From: Bog-473 sp963725895
GTDB lineage: Bacteria > Actinomycetota > Acidimicrobiia > Acidimicrobiales > RAAP-2
Reading direction: 5' to 3'
DNA length: 64,000 nt
Assembly (NCBI GenBank): GCA_963725895.1
Contig: CAVSAJ010000003.1
Location: forward strand, 1,240,001-1,304,000
The notes beneath the pieces were generated by a model. It did not search any database, was not told where the DNA came from, and worked only from the letters and a program-made list of their open reading frames with translations. The translations under genes and the position numbers were made by a program. This document shows, one piece after another, positions 1-8,543 of the stretch (position 1 is the first letter of the stretch; every line of letters begins with the position of its first letter).

Positions 1-374
1 TGCTCGATCAGGTGAAGGACCTGACGTCCATGGCGATCGCGCCCTCGCCCGAGGCCTTCGCAGAGCACGTCCATCCCGTGGTGACGATCCATCCGGTCAC
101 CAACAAGCGCGTGCTCTTCGTGAACCCGATCTACACGACCCGCTTCGAGGGGTGGACGAAAGAAGAGTCACAGACGCTGCTGGCGCATCTGTATCGGCAC
201 AGCATCAACGAGAACTTCACGTGCCGCCTGCGCTGGTCGGTGCACACGCTCGCCATTTGGGACAACCGCTGCACCATGCACAACGCGTTGAACGACTACT
301 CGGGGGTGCGCCGCGAGATGTACCGCACCAGCGTCAAGGGCAGCACGCCCGCCGCCGTGCGGACATCCCCATGA
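1..374 (+). CDS. TauD/TfdA-family 2-oxoglutarate dioxygenase, C-terminal fragment
   Basis: The reading frame is open from base 3 and runs off the left edge, so only about the last 124 residues are present. It ends in a typical TauD/TfdA C-terminus: the stretch RWSVHTLAIWDNRCTMHNAL carries the distal iron-binding histidine (in MHNAL) and is followed by RREMYRT, whose arginine normally holds 2-oxoglutarate. Enzymes of this family hydroxylate small substrates such as taurine, alkyl sulfates or aryloxyacetates using non-haem Fe(II), 2-oxoglutarate and oxygen in the cytoplasm. The substrate cannot be told from this fragment. The 155 bases after it hold no gene. Confidence 0.8.
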   Translation, partial: LDQVKDLTSMAIAPSPEAFAEHVHPVVTIHPVTNKRVLFVNPIYTTRFEGWTKEESQTLLAHLYRHSINENFTCRLRWSVHTLAIWDNRCTMHNALNDYSGVRREMYRTSVKGSTPAAVRTSP

Positions 375-528
375 CGGTGCCTGGAAGACCCGCGAAGCGC
401 CGACGAACCCGCTGATCGCAGGGAGAACTGTGTAAGTTATCGGTCAACGATCGTCGCCGCGCTTCCAACGGTTGTGCTCGAAGCAAGCGGCCTGTGGCGA
501 GAGAGCATGAGGGGTTGGCGATGACCGA

Positions 529-1965
529 TTGTCGGTACGCGCAGAGGCCGACGGTGTGCCGAGACCGGTGACAGTCTCCGCAGCCGACCCATCGCCATCG
601 GCATCACCATCACCATCACCATCGCCATCACCATCACCATCGCTTCCCGACCCGATGGACCTGCTCAAGGACAAGAGCTACATCCGGCTGCTGGTGCTCG
701 CCGCGCTCCTTGGCGTGCCCGTCTCGGCGGCTGCCTTTGGATTCCTGAAACTGGTCAACCTCTTGCAGGTCTGGCTCTTCGAATCTCTGCCCAAGACAGT
801 GGGGTTCACCGCCACACCGTTGTGGTGGCCGTTGCCGCTGCTTGCGGTGTCGGGACTCCTCGTCGGAGCCACGATCAAGTACCTGCCGGGCACGGCTGGT
901 CACATCCCCGCCGAAGGATTTAAAGCTGGCGGAGCGCCCACCCCGGCCGAATTGCCGGGTGTCGCTCTCGCCGCGCTGGCCACGTTGAGCCTCGGGGTCG
1001 TCTTGGGTCCCGAGGCGCCTCTGATCGCCATCGGAGGTGGCATGGGGGTCATTGCGGTGCAGTTGGCGAAGCGCGACGCGACGCCGAACGTCTCGATCGT
1101 CGTCGCGTCGGCCGGGGCGTTCGCCGCCATTAGCAGCCTGTTCGGCTCCCCGATCCTCGGCGCTTTCTTGCTGATGGAAGCGTCGGGTCTCGGTGGACCG
1201 CAGCTGGGTCTAGTGCTCGTTCCCGGCCTGCTGGCGGCTGGCATAGGTTCGCTGATCTTCATCGGGCTCAACTCACTGACCGGCTTCGGGACGTTCTCAC
1301 TTGCGATCCCTGGACTCCCTCCGTTCCATGCCCCGACCGTCGCGATGTTCGGCTGGGCGTTCGCCTTCGGTTTGGTTGCTTCGGTGCTTGGCACCGTCAT
1401 TCGGTTCATCGGACTGGGTCTGCTCCCACGGGTCGAGAGGCGGAGGATGCTGTTGACGCCTCTGCTCGGGCTGGCGGTGGCGGGGTTGGCGATCGCCTTT
1501 GCCGAGGGCTCAGGACGGAACTTCAGCGAAGTCCTTTTCTCCGGCCAGTCCGCGCTGCCCGGTTTGGTTCAGCATGCCGCGACCTGGACCGTCGGGGCCC
1601 TGGTCCTGCTCGTGGCGTGCAAAGGACTCGCCTACGGGATCTCGCTTTCTGGCTTCCGAGGAGGGCCGGTCTTCCCGGCGATGTTCATCGGTGCAGCCGC
1701 GGGGATAGCTGCCTCCCACCTGCCGGGTCTCTCGTTGGTGCCGGGGGTCGCGATGGGCATCGGCGCCATGAGCACCGTGATGCTCAAGCTTCCACTGACG
1801 TCCACGTTGCTGGCCGTCCTGCTGTTGTACAGCGACGGGCTCAACGTCACGCCGCTGGTCATTGTGGCCGTCGTTGTGACCTACGTCGCGTCAGCCCGGC
1901 TCCCTCAGACCCCTGCCGATCTCCCCTGGAAGTGGGCGGCGTCGCCACGATCAGAGAAGGATTGA
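529..1965 (+). CDS. ClC-family chloride channel / antiporter
   Basis: Polytopic membrane protein of the voltage-gated chloride channel (ClC) family, 478 residues from a TTG at 529. Two signature loops are visible: GPEAP near residues 160-164, whose glutamate matches the gating glutamate of ClC transporters, and GFRGGPVFP near 375-383, matching the GxFxP loop. Homologous sequence begins only at MDLLKDKS (ATG at 655, giving about 435 residues). The extra N-terminus is mostly a Ser-Pro repeat encoded by a hexanucleotide repeat. A well-placed GAGGGG precedes an ATG at 521, but that ATG is in another frame that stops quickly, so the true start is unsettled (529 or 655). No regulatory CBS domains follow. 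Substrate is most likely chloride; some relatives carry fluoride. Confidence 0.88.
   Translation: MSVRAEADGVPRPVTVSAADPSPSASPSPSPSPSPSPSLPDPMDLLKDKSYIRLLVLAALLGVPVSAAAFGFLKLVNLLQVWLFESLPKTVGFTATPLWWPLPLLAVSGLLVGATIKYLPGTAGHIPAEGFKAGGAPTPAELPGVALAALATLSLGVVLGPEAPLIAIGGGMGVIAVQLAKRDATPNVSIVVASAGAFAAISSLFGSPILGAFLLMEASGLGGPQLGLVLVPGLLAAGIGSLIFIGLNSLTGFGTFSLAIPGLPPFHAPTVAMFGWAFAFGLVASVLGTVIRFIGLGLLPRVERRRMLLTPLLGLAVAGLAIAFAEGSGRNFSEVLFSGQSALPGLVQHAATWTVGALVLLVACKGLAYGISLSGFRGGPVFPAMFIGAAAGIAASHLPGLSLVPGVAMGIGAMSTVMLKLPLTSTLLAVLLLYSDGLNVTPLVIVAVVVTYVASARLPQTPADLPWKWAASPRSEKD
589..643 (+). repeat. Hexanucleotide repeat (CCATCA/CCATCG)n inside the ClC gene start
   Basis: About eight imperfect copies of CCATCA or CCATCG in tandem. 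In the frame of the ClC gene they encode alternating Ser and Pro. Because the unit is six bases, gain or loss of copies would change the length of the N-terminal tail without shifting the frame. Confidence 0.85.
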
Positions 1966-1996
1966 TTTCGCGGTCGGCAAGACGAACATCGGTATC

Positions 1997-2599
1997 GTGT
2001 CGCCGGTGACCGGTGACGACGTGCTCGTGGCTGCCGAGCTGGTCGAAGAGACTCTCGAGGCCCACCTGAAAGCCGACTGGAGCGCGCCGGTACCGGGGCT
2101 CGACTTCACGGTCGCCTCCGTCGTCGCGCACATCGCCTGCGCAATGGTGTGGTACTCGCTCGATCTGTGGATCGGCCGCGAGGACGCAGCCTTCGAAGTC
2201 ACGGTGCGTCCCGACGCGCCCAACGGCCGGCTCCTCACCAGCGTGACCGCCGGCTCGCGTGCCCTCGCTGCGGGGATCGACGCCTCCCCCGCCGACGCGC
2301 GTGGCTTCCACCCCTTTGGATCTCCTGATCCCGACGGGTTCGCCGCCATGGCCTGTGACGAGTTGCTGGTACACGGTGACGACGCCGCGAGAGGGCTGGG
2401 CGCCGACTTCAACCCCGACCGCGAGCTCGCCGCGGCTGTGCTGCGACGCTTGTTCCCGTGGCACGACGCCGGCGACGACGACCCATGGGAGGTGTTGTTG
2501 TGGGCCAACGGTCGCCGTGACCTGCCGGGCCGCGAGCATCAGGCTCGGTGGCGCTGGCATTGCCCGCCGTTGACCGAGTGGGACGGCGCCCGCCCCTGA
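1997..2599 (+). CDS. Mycothiol-dependent maleylpyruvate isomerase-like (DinB-fold) protein
   Basis: 200-residue protein from a GTG. It resembles the actinobacterial maleylpyruvate isomerase/mycothiol-dependent enzyme family: an N-terminal four-helix DinB-like part with a histidine in VVAHIACAM near residue 40 (typically a metal ligand), and a second conserved part around DELLVHGDDAARGLG near residues 120-135 with another ligand-type histidine. Family members transfer or use mycothiol, the thiol of Actinobacteria, in detoxification or ring-fission product isomerisation. The gene begins about 30 bases after the ClC stop on the same strand, so the two may be co-transcribed. The substrate is unknown. 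Confidence 0.72.
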   Translation: MSPVTGDDVLVAAELVEETLEAHLKADWSAPVPGLDFTVASVVAHIACAMVWYSLDLWIGREDAAFEVTVRPDAPNGRLLTSVTAGSRALAAGIDASPADARGFHPFGSPDPDGFAAMACDELLVHGDDAARGLGADFNPDRELAAAVLRRLFPWHDAGDDDPWEVLLWANGRRDLPGREHQARWRWHCPPLTEWDGARP

Positions 2600-2829
2600 G
2601 CGCCCGACGTCCGACCCCTTCCGAGGGGGACGCGGTGACGAGGCTGGTTGCTGTTCCGTTGCTTTTTGCTCCAGAAGCGCCCGAACCCTGTCCAAACGCG
2701 GGACGCGATGGCACAATGCGGCGAGGGAACTCTCCGTCTCGGCGCCACGAACGCCCGAGGCGGGGCGGCGCGTCGCCGACGGGTGGCCTTGGCCGGCTCG
2801 TGGCGGCGCCGGAGCGCAGAGGGGGAAGC

Positions 2830-3159
2830 ATGCGCAGACTGATGGCGTGGGTCGGCGCGAGGACGGTGCCCGCGATCGGGACCGCCGTCCTCGCGATGGC
2901 AGCGGCCGCAACCTTGGTCCTGGTGTTCGGGAACCGTCAGGAGCACGACATCGCGCTCTCGTGGCCGGCGATGGTGACGGCGGCACTGGTCTTGGTGGTG
3001 CTGGCCTGCGCGGGCCTTCCGGCCCGGGTCTCCGGCGGTGCCGACATGCGACGGCTCGCGCGGCGAGAAGGCCAGAGCAGTTGGACCACGATCTCACACG
3101 TGCGACTGCTCGACGGCTCGCTGCCACGTGCCGCCACTGCGTCGAGGCTTGCCGGTTAG
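2830..3159 (+). CDS. Small two-helix membrane protein, unknown function
   Basis: 109-residue protein. I chose the ATG at 2830 because GAGGGGGA sits just upstream and the sequence before it has no hydrophobic or conserved character. Two hydrophobic segments are predicted by eye, near residues 13-35 (AIGTAVLAMAAAATLVLVF) and 45-63 (MVTAALVLVVLACAGLPA), followed by a basic cytoplasmic tail. No family is recognised. It converges on the secreted glycosidase gene, and the two stop codons overlap by four bases. Confidence 0.5.
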   Translation: MRRLMAWVGARTVPAIGTAVLAMAAAATLVLVFGNRQEHDIALSWPAMVTAALVLVVLACAGLPARVSGGADMRRLARREGQSSWTTISHVRLLDGSLPRAATASRLAG

Positions 3160-5348
3160 CCGACTCCGCGCCGGAGCGTCACCGTGACGCGGCGCACGCT
3201 CGGCGCCAGGGCCACCGTGCCCGAGGCCTCGTTGACCGTGCCGCTCGAGGTGGAGGCAATGTCGTGCAAGAACACGGGGAGCTCGAAGAGCACCCGCCCC
3301 GAGGGACGGGTGCCACGAAGCGTCAGGCTCACCTGTGTGCCGCTCGTCGCAGTGATCGTGATGCCCGCGCGACGGCCGTCCGTGGTGGGGAAGTTGGAGA
3401 CCACGATGGGCGAGGCGCCGGCGCGGAGCCAGTCCGCGGGCACGCCGCGTCCGACCACCAGCGCACCACTGCTCTCTTGGGCGACGAGGGAATCGAGCAG
3501 CACCTTGTTGGCGCCTGCTATGCCCCACGCATGGGGCGAGGAACCCTGCCCGGCGCCGGGGTGGTGGCCGACCCACGGTGAGCTTGGATCCGGTGCCGTC
3601 GAGCTCTCCCACCACGACAGGGGGCCGCTCTGCCCGTTCGCCAGCATGAACTCGTAGTCGACGATGCCCTGGTCGCGGTGGGTGGAGCCCGCCAGACCGG
3701 CCGAGCCGTTCTCCGCGTCGTAGGCGCTCGAGTAGTAGTCGTCGGGGAAGCCGCCCGTCGTGCCGGCCGGGAGGAGGCCTCGAAGGCGGCCGAATCCGTA
3801 GTCGTAGGTGGCGTCGATCAGCGTCAGGCCCGGTCCGGTGACGCTGGCCCCGAGCAGTGAGCCCTCCCAGGCCCAGGTCCCGAAGCCGAAGGGCGATGTC
3901 CAGTTGGCGTCGCGCGGGTTGTCGCAACGGTTGGCCGTGTTCGGCTGAATCAGCGAGCACGGGAGGTAGTCCAGCTTGTTCTGGCTGATCGTCTGGCCGA
4001 GGACGGCATTGGTGGCGGCGAGCAGGCTGTCGTACTGCGAGGTCGCCCAGCTGGCCTCGGTGGCGTTGCCGATTGTCGCCGCCACGTAGCGGTAGGCCGC
4101 GAGGCCGAGCAGCGCCTCGTAGTCGTCCACGGTCCAGTACCCCTGGGTGTCGATGTCGTCCGTTGCCTCCATGGTTCCCTGAGGGCCGGTCCGGTCGGCC
4201 GCGATGGCGTGGGCCGCGTCCTCGATGCTCGGCTGCTGTGCCGCGCCGGCGGGTCCGGCGGTCGCGAAGTTCTGCGCGACGAAGGACGTGTCGCCCGTCT
4301 TCATCAGGTAGACGGCCCACGGCACGGCGTAGGTCCAGAGCCCGTCGACGTATTGGCCCTGCGCGCCGACCACGGTGCGGGCCTCGGTCAAGAGCGCGTG
4401 GGCGTCGGTGAAGTACCCCTGGGTGAAGAGGTTGGTCAGGATGCCGATGACGTCGTGGCTGAACTCGCTCTCGTAGCCGTTGACGCCGGTATCGAGGTCG
4501 TTGCCGCTCCGAGTGATCTGGGTCGTGATGAACCCGCTCTCGTACGCGTCGACGAGGGAGCGGTTGGGCACGCTGATTTGGGCAATGTCGTCGAGCTGCG
4601 CGTTCCAGAACGCCTGCATGTGCGCGAAGTGCGTGTCGAAGCTGCCCGCATCTGCGAGCGCCTCGTCGGTGGGCCAGGCGACGTCGGCGCCGAAGCGGTC
4701 GGCCAGCACGACGTAGTCGTGGTTCACGCTGCCGTGTGCGGGCACGGTGTCGGACGCGTCGTCGAGGGGGACCAGGGTCGGTGAAGCCTGCGGGTCCACG
4801 TCCACCGCGTGGCCGGTGGGATTCGTGACTCGCACTCTGCTGTAGACGGCGACGAAGGGGGAGCCGCCCAGCGTGACCTCGTCGGCGAACTCGGTGATGG
4901 CGACCGTCGCCCCCTTGTCCTCGAAGGTCGTCACCTGCGCCGGCAGATAGCCGTCCGCGTCGGCCCAGGTGGTTCGCTGGCCGTCGTAGACCCCGAACCC
5001 GTCTTCTTGGAAGAGCGCGCCCGGGCCGTCCTGGATGACGAAGGTGCCGCCGAGGCACGTGATCACACTGTTGTAGTCGCCGAGCCATCCGATGGCAGAC
5101 GCCGTGCCGTCCGCACCCGTGAAGGCGTCGGTGTTCACGTTGAACGAGCAGTGATACGCCTGCTGGGGCCCGCCCACGCCCGGGGTCGGCGCGCCGGGAG
5201 TGGGAGTGGCCGCGGCCGCCGCCGCCGCCCCGCCCCGAGCAGCGCCAGCTGCGCCCGGAACTGAGGTGACGAGAAGCACGCCCGCACACAGCGCCCCCAG
5301 CGCCGCCAGCGCGGTCAGGCCTCGCTGCCGTTCGGCCCCTCGCCCCAC
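3156..5348 (-). CDS. Secreted six-hairpin glycosidase-like protein
   Basis: About 730 residues from a GTG at 5348; the frame is open further upstream, but only from here is there a signal peptide (basic start, then LTALAALGALCAGVLLVTS and an Ala-rich cleavage region). A Pro/Thr/Ala linker follows. The N-terminal third looks like a beta-sandwich domain. The middle has alternating helical repeats with aromatic-rich motifs (GYWTVDDYEALLGLAAYRY, FGTWAWEGSLLG) typical of the (alpha/alpha)6 barrels of glycoside hydrolases and debranching-type enzymes, and the C-terminus is a short beta domain. It probably degrades an extracellular carbohydrate. The exact GH family and catalytic acid cannot be named from sequence alone. 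It lies 55 bases downstream of an alcohol dehydrogenase on the same strand. Confidence 0.65.
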   Translation of the reverse strand: MGRGAERQRGLTALAALGALCAGVLLVTSVPGAAGAARGGAAAAAAATPTPGAPTPGVGGPQQAYHCSFNVNTDAFTGADGTASAIGWLGDYNSVITCLGGTFVIQDGPGALFQEDGFGVYDGQRTTWADADGYLPAQVTTFEDKGATVAITEFADEVTLGGSPFVAVYSRVRVTNPTGHAVDVDPQASPTLVPLDDASDTVPAHGSVNHDYVVLADRFGADVAWPTDEALADAGSFDTHFAHMQAFWNAQLDDIAQISVPNRSLVDAYESGFITTQITRSGNDLDTGVNGYESEFSHDVIGILTNLFTQGYFTDAHALLTEARTVVGAQGQYVDGLWTYAVPWAVYLMKTGDTSFVAQNFATAGPAGAAQQPSIEDAAHAIAADRTGPQGTMEATDDIDTQGYWTVDDYEALLGLAAYRYVAATIGNATEASWATSQYDSLLAATNAVLGQTISQNKLDYLPCSLIQPNTANRCDNPRDANWTSPFGFGTWAWEGSLLGASVTGPGLTLIDATYDYGFGRLRGLLPAGTTGGFPDDYYSSAYDAENGSAGLAGSTHRDQGIVDYEFMLANGQSGPLSWWESSTAPDPSSPWVGHHPGAGQGSSPHAWGIAGANKVLLDSLVAQESSGALVVGRGVPADWLRAGASPIVVSNFPTTDGRRAGITITATSGTQVSLTLRGTRPSGRVLFELPVFLHDIASTSSGTVNEASGTVALAPSVRRVTVTLRRGVG

Positions 5349-5403
5349 GGCTGCATCTTCTAGCAGGTGTGTCCCTCGCCGCGCGGCCGGGACGTGGCGC
5401 TGC

Positions 5404-6621
5404 CTACGGGCGGAACACCACCTTGATGGCCTGGGAGCTGTGGCGGTCGATTGCCGTCTCCACGGCCTCGCGGTATCCGTCGAGGGGGAACTCGTGGGTG
5501 ACCACGACCGAGTCGGGGAGGTAGCCGGCGGCGAGCACATCGATGGCTCGGTCGACCGAGTGGCGGTCCGGGCCCCCTGCCAGGCCGGGCGCCGAGGCGG
5601 CGTCGACCGTGTGGTCGATCGAACCGACCAGCGCGGCCTCCTTGTACCAGATCGGCGTGAGGTCGACCTCGCTGATGCCGGCTGCCCCGAGCAGCAGGAC
5701 GGTGCCACGATGGGCCACCGCGCGCAGCGACTCGGTGACCGACTGGGGCGCGCCGACGGCCTCCACGACGTAGGGGAAGCCGCCCATGAGCATCTGGTGC
5801 TGCTTCCGGCCGACCACGCGTGAGCCTGACAGCGACGCCAGCTCCTCCCAGTGTCCATTCTGGGGATCGGCGTACACCACATGGTGGGCGCCGCAGGCCG
5901 TCGCCGCGGCGCCCTGGTGCGGGTGGCGGGCGAGCACGGTGATGGGACAGTTCGGGAACAGGCCGCGCAGCGCGGCAACGGCGGCGAGGCCGATGATGCC
6001 GGCGCCGACCACGAGGACGGGATCGCCGTTGCTGGGCGCGGACCGCAGCAAGCCGTGGCACGCAATAGAGACCGGCTCGTAGAGGCTGCCCGCCCGGTCC
6101 GGGACCGTGTCGGGGAGCGGATGGAGCATGGAGTCGTGTGCCAGGACCGTCTCGGCCCAGCCGCCGCCCAGGTCCTGTGTGAAGCCGAGGGAGCGCCCCG
6201 AGCTCAGGATCCTGCTGTCGAGGTTCAGACACGACGATGTCCACCCGCGGGCGCAGTTGGCGCACGGCGGGTCGATGCCCCGGGGCAGGCAGGGGATGCA
6301 CGGGTCGATCACCACCCGGGTCCCGGGCTCGACCGCACACCCCGGGCCGGCCTCCACGACGCGCCCGGCTGTCTCGTGGCCGAGCACGAAGGGGAACGTG
6401 CCGACGGACGCGAGCGTCGGCGACGGACCCGTGTTGTGGGCGAACAGGTGGAGGTCGCTGCCGCAGATGCCGCCCGTCAGCACCTCGATACGCGCCCACG
6501 ACGGTCCGGGGAGCTCGGGGTCGGGCAGGTCGGCCAAGGAGGCGGGGAACGCAGGGTCAGCGAAATCGAACACGACGGCGCGCACAGAGGGGAGCGTAGG
6601 CGCTCTCGGCCGCGAGCTCAC
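5404..6621 (-). CDS. Zinc-dependent medium-chain alcohol dehydrogenase
   Basis: 405 residues from GTG 6621 (a second GTG at 6585 is possible). Typical MDR order: a GroES-like catalytic domain with GGICGSDLHL (catalytic zinc cysteine) and GHETAG (catalytic His-Glu), a cysteine-rich structural-zinc loop around PCIPCLPRGIDPPCANC, then a Rossmann domain with the nucleotide motif VVGAGIIGLAA. It should oxidise an alcohol or reduce an aldehyde with NAD(P). Compared with ordinary members the structural zinc loop is long. The gene diverges from the phytanoyl-CoA dioxygenase with only about 55 bases between the starts, so the two probably share a promoter region. Confidence 0.85.
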   Translation of the reverse strand: MSSRPRAPTLPSVRAVVFDFADPAFPASLADLPDPELPGPSWARIEVLTGGICGSDLHLFAHNTGPSPTLASVGTFPFVLGHETAGRVVEAGPGCAVEPGTRVVIDPCIPCLPRGIDPPCANCARGWTSSCLNLDSRILSSGRSLGFTQDLGGGWAETVLAHDSMLHPLPDTVPDRAGSLYEPVSIACHGLLRSAPSNGDPVLVVGAGIIGLAAVAALRGLFPNCPITVLARHPHQGAAATACGAHHVVYADPQNGHWEELASLSGSRVVGRKQHQMLMGGFPYVVEAVGAPQSVTESLRAVAHRGTVLLLGAAGISEVDLTPIWYKEAALVGSIDHTVDAASAPGLAGGPDRHSVDRAIDVLAAGYLPDSVVVTHEFPLDGYREAVETAIDRHSSQAIKVVFRP

Positions 6622-6676
6622 CCGGGGTTCACGTGCGGGCTCACCTGCGGTCGGCCGGCGCGTAAGGTGCGCACCG

Positions 6677-7550
6677 ATGCGGGTCCCCGACGACGTCCTC
6701 GACGAGGTGCGTGAGCGCGGTTTCTCACTGATGGAGGGCTTTCTCGGCGCCGACGAGCTGGCTGCGGCACAGGGCGCCCTGCAGAAGCACTTCCCTCGCC
6801 CCGACGAATACTTCGCCGATCCCGATGCCCACCCACACTTCGCATCGAGCCAGTTCGCCGGGGTGGAGGAGTTCCCCTATCGCTCATGGGACCTGAACCG
6901 GCTCGCCGTCCACCCCGACCTCGTCGACGCCGCCGAGCGCTACCTCGAGACGGCCGAGCTCCATCTCTACAAGGTCGAGCTGTGGGCCAAGTACTCGGGC
7001 GCCGTCAACTACGACCAACCGCTCCACCGCGACTACGGAAGCCACAGCCTGGTCGTGCCCCGGCCCGAGGCGCGCTACCAGCAACTCACCACCTTCATCT
7101 ACCTCTCCGACGTCACCGACGAGGACGGGCCCACCTGCATCGTGCCCTATGAGGACGGGAAGGACGTGCCATACACGCCGCTTTATCTGCCTTTCGGGAC
7201 GCTCGCCGACGCGCGAGGTGCCATGCATCGGCCCGGCGGGCTCGCTTCTGGTGTACCGGACCGACATCTTGCACCGGGGCTCGGACATGACGGGCGCGCG
7301 GCGGTCGCGTTTCTCGATCCTCGCCGACTTCCAGGTCCGCGGCACCACGTGGGGCGGCAAGATGGCCTGGCCCAAACAGCACCCCGACCGCTGGGCGAAG
7401 TTCATGCCGCAGTGCACCGAGCGCCAGCGCGACCTCTTCGGGTTTCCCCGGCCGGGCGATCCCTACTGGACCGAACAGACGCTCGAGGGCGTGGCGGCGC
7501 GCTACCCGGGCCTCGACCTGGCGCCCTATCGCGCCGGCCTGACGGCGTAG
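6677..7550 (+). CDS. Phytanoyl-CoA dioxygenase (PhyH) family protein, frameshifted
   Basis: Fe(II)/2-oxoglutarate dioxygenase of the PhyH family. The N-terminal part (6677 to about 7225) contains the iron-binding HRDYGSHS motif (H-x-D). The C-terminal part continues one base later, in another frame, with PAGSLLVYRTDILHRGSDM, which carries the distal histidine and should follow directly. One extra base in the CGGCCCGGCGGGC stretch near 7220-7232 accounts for the break. Joined, the protein is about 290 residues, the usual family length. Read without correction, the first frame runs on into the DUF488 gene, which would give a false fusion. Substrate unknown; PhyH relatives hydroxylate acyl-CoAs or small secondary metabolites. 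Confidence 0.75.
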
Positions 7551-7567
7551 CCAGCAAGCGTCGCCGG

Positions 7568-7948
7568 TTGGCAGAGCGGCCCTCGGCACCGACCTTCGAG
7601 GTCCGTCGGGTCTACGACCCGCCGGACAGACGGCGCGTCGTGCGGGTGCTGGTCGACCGCCTGTGGCCGCGCGGTGTCACCAAGGCGGATGCGGACATCG
7701 ACGAGTGGGACAAGGACGTGGCGCCGACGACCGCCTTGCGGCGTTGGTACGGCCATGAGCCCGAACGATTCGCCGAGTTCGCTCGCCGCTATCGCGACGA
7801 GCTGCGTCAAGTCCCGGCGCGCGCCGAGGTCACCCGACTGCGAGCCATGGCGCGCACGCGTCCCGTCGTCTTGGTGACCGCGACGCGCGACGTGGAGCAC
7901 TCCGGGGCACGCGTGCTCTGCGACGTGCTGCGGCGACGCCACCCCTGA
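7568..7948 (+). CDS. DUF488 family protein
   Basis: 126-residue protein from a TTG placed so that the product matches the usual DUF488 length. Conserved family features are present: the N-terminal RRVYDPPD, LVDRLWPRGVTK, WDKDVAPTTALRRWYGH, the RYRDEL segment and a C-terminal VVLVTATRDVEHSGARVL. DUF488 proteins are small cytoplasmic proteins of uncertain function. The gene follows the dioxygenase by 17 bases on the same strand and is probably co-transcribed with it. Confidence 0.8.
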   Translation: MAERPSAPTFEVRRVYDPPDRRRVVRVLVDRLWPRGVTKADADIDEWDKDVAPTTALRRWYGHEPERFAEFARRYRDELRQVPARAEVTRLRAMARTRPVVLVTATRDVEHSGARVLCDVLRRRHP

Positions 7949-7994
7949 GCTCGGGACTCGTCACCCACGAACCAGTTCCCTCAGGAGTCAACTC

Positions 7995-8543
7995 TCAGGA
8001 CTCGGCGAGGTAGCACGCGTTCACGGTGCCCTTCACCGCGTTGTAGTCCGCGTCGTACTGTCCGGCTGATTCCACCCAGACGTGGCCGGCGGCGTCGTAC
8101 TCAATGACGTAGTGCGTCGTCGTCGGCGCGGCGGGCATGAACGGGCCGCCATGTCCTTTCGCCGTCAGCGGCTGATAGTTGGCCGCGTACGTGGCGGCGC
8201 TCCACGGCGACGGCGTGGGGTAGCTCCCCACCTCCGCGTCGTAGGCCTGGAGAGCCACCTCGACGGTGCTGAAGTCGCTCTGGCAGGTGGCGATGATCGC
8301 TTCGGTGGACTCGCCGAACGTGACACCGCCGCTCGTCGTCGACGTGCTCGATGTGCGCGAGGAGCCCGTCGTCGCTGACCCCGTCGTCGTTGACCCCGCC
8401 GCCCCTGACCCGGCCGCGGTCGTCGGCGATCCTGACGGGTTCTGCGTGTTCGAGCACGCCGCCAGCACCAGTGTGGCCACGGCGACCAGCGCGAGGAGGA
8501 GTCCTCGGGCCTGTCGCCGGGCGTCAGCGAATGGTGCCCACAC
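7995..8543 (-). CDS. Lipoprotein with Ser/Thr-rich linker and pseudopilin-like C-terminus
   Basis: 182 residues with a lipoprotein signal: hydrophobic LLLALVAVATLVL followed by the lipobox LAAC. After a Ser/Thr/Gly linker (residues about 35-75) comes a domain with TVEVALQAYDAEVGSYPT, which strongly resembles the start of the globular part of type II secretion pseudopilins and type IV pilins (ALxAYxAxxGxYP). It lacks the prepilin N-terminal helix. GTG at 8543 overlaps the upstream reductase-like gene by 20 bases, so it is the last gene of the long minus-strand operon. Function unknown; a cell-surface location is likely. Confidence 0.65.
   Translation of the reverse strand: MWAPFADARRQARGLLLALVAVATLVLAACSNTQNPSGSPTTAAGSGAAGSTTTGSATTGSSRTSSTSTTSGGVTFGESTEAIIATCQSDFSTVEVALQAYDAEVGSYPTPSPWSAATYAANYQPLTAKGHGGPFMPAAPTTTHYVIEYDAAGHVWVESAGQYDADYNAVKGTVNACYLAES

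Noticed and set aside
3156..6065. 969-codon frame extending the secreted glycosidase upstream
   Set aside because: The first 240 codons are antisense-like shadow within the alcohol dehydrogenase; a signal peptide begins only after GTG 5348.
6107..7948. 613-codon frame joining antisense of the alcohol dehydrogenase, the dioxygenase and DUF488
   Set aside because: It arises because the dioxygenase frameshift lets the first frame read through into DUF488. Family boundaries and the start at 6677 show two genes, not a fusion.
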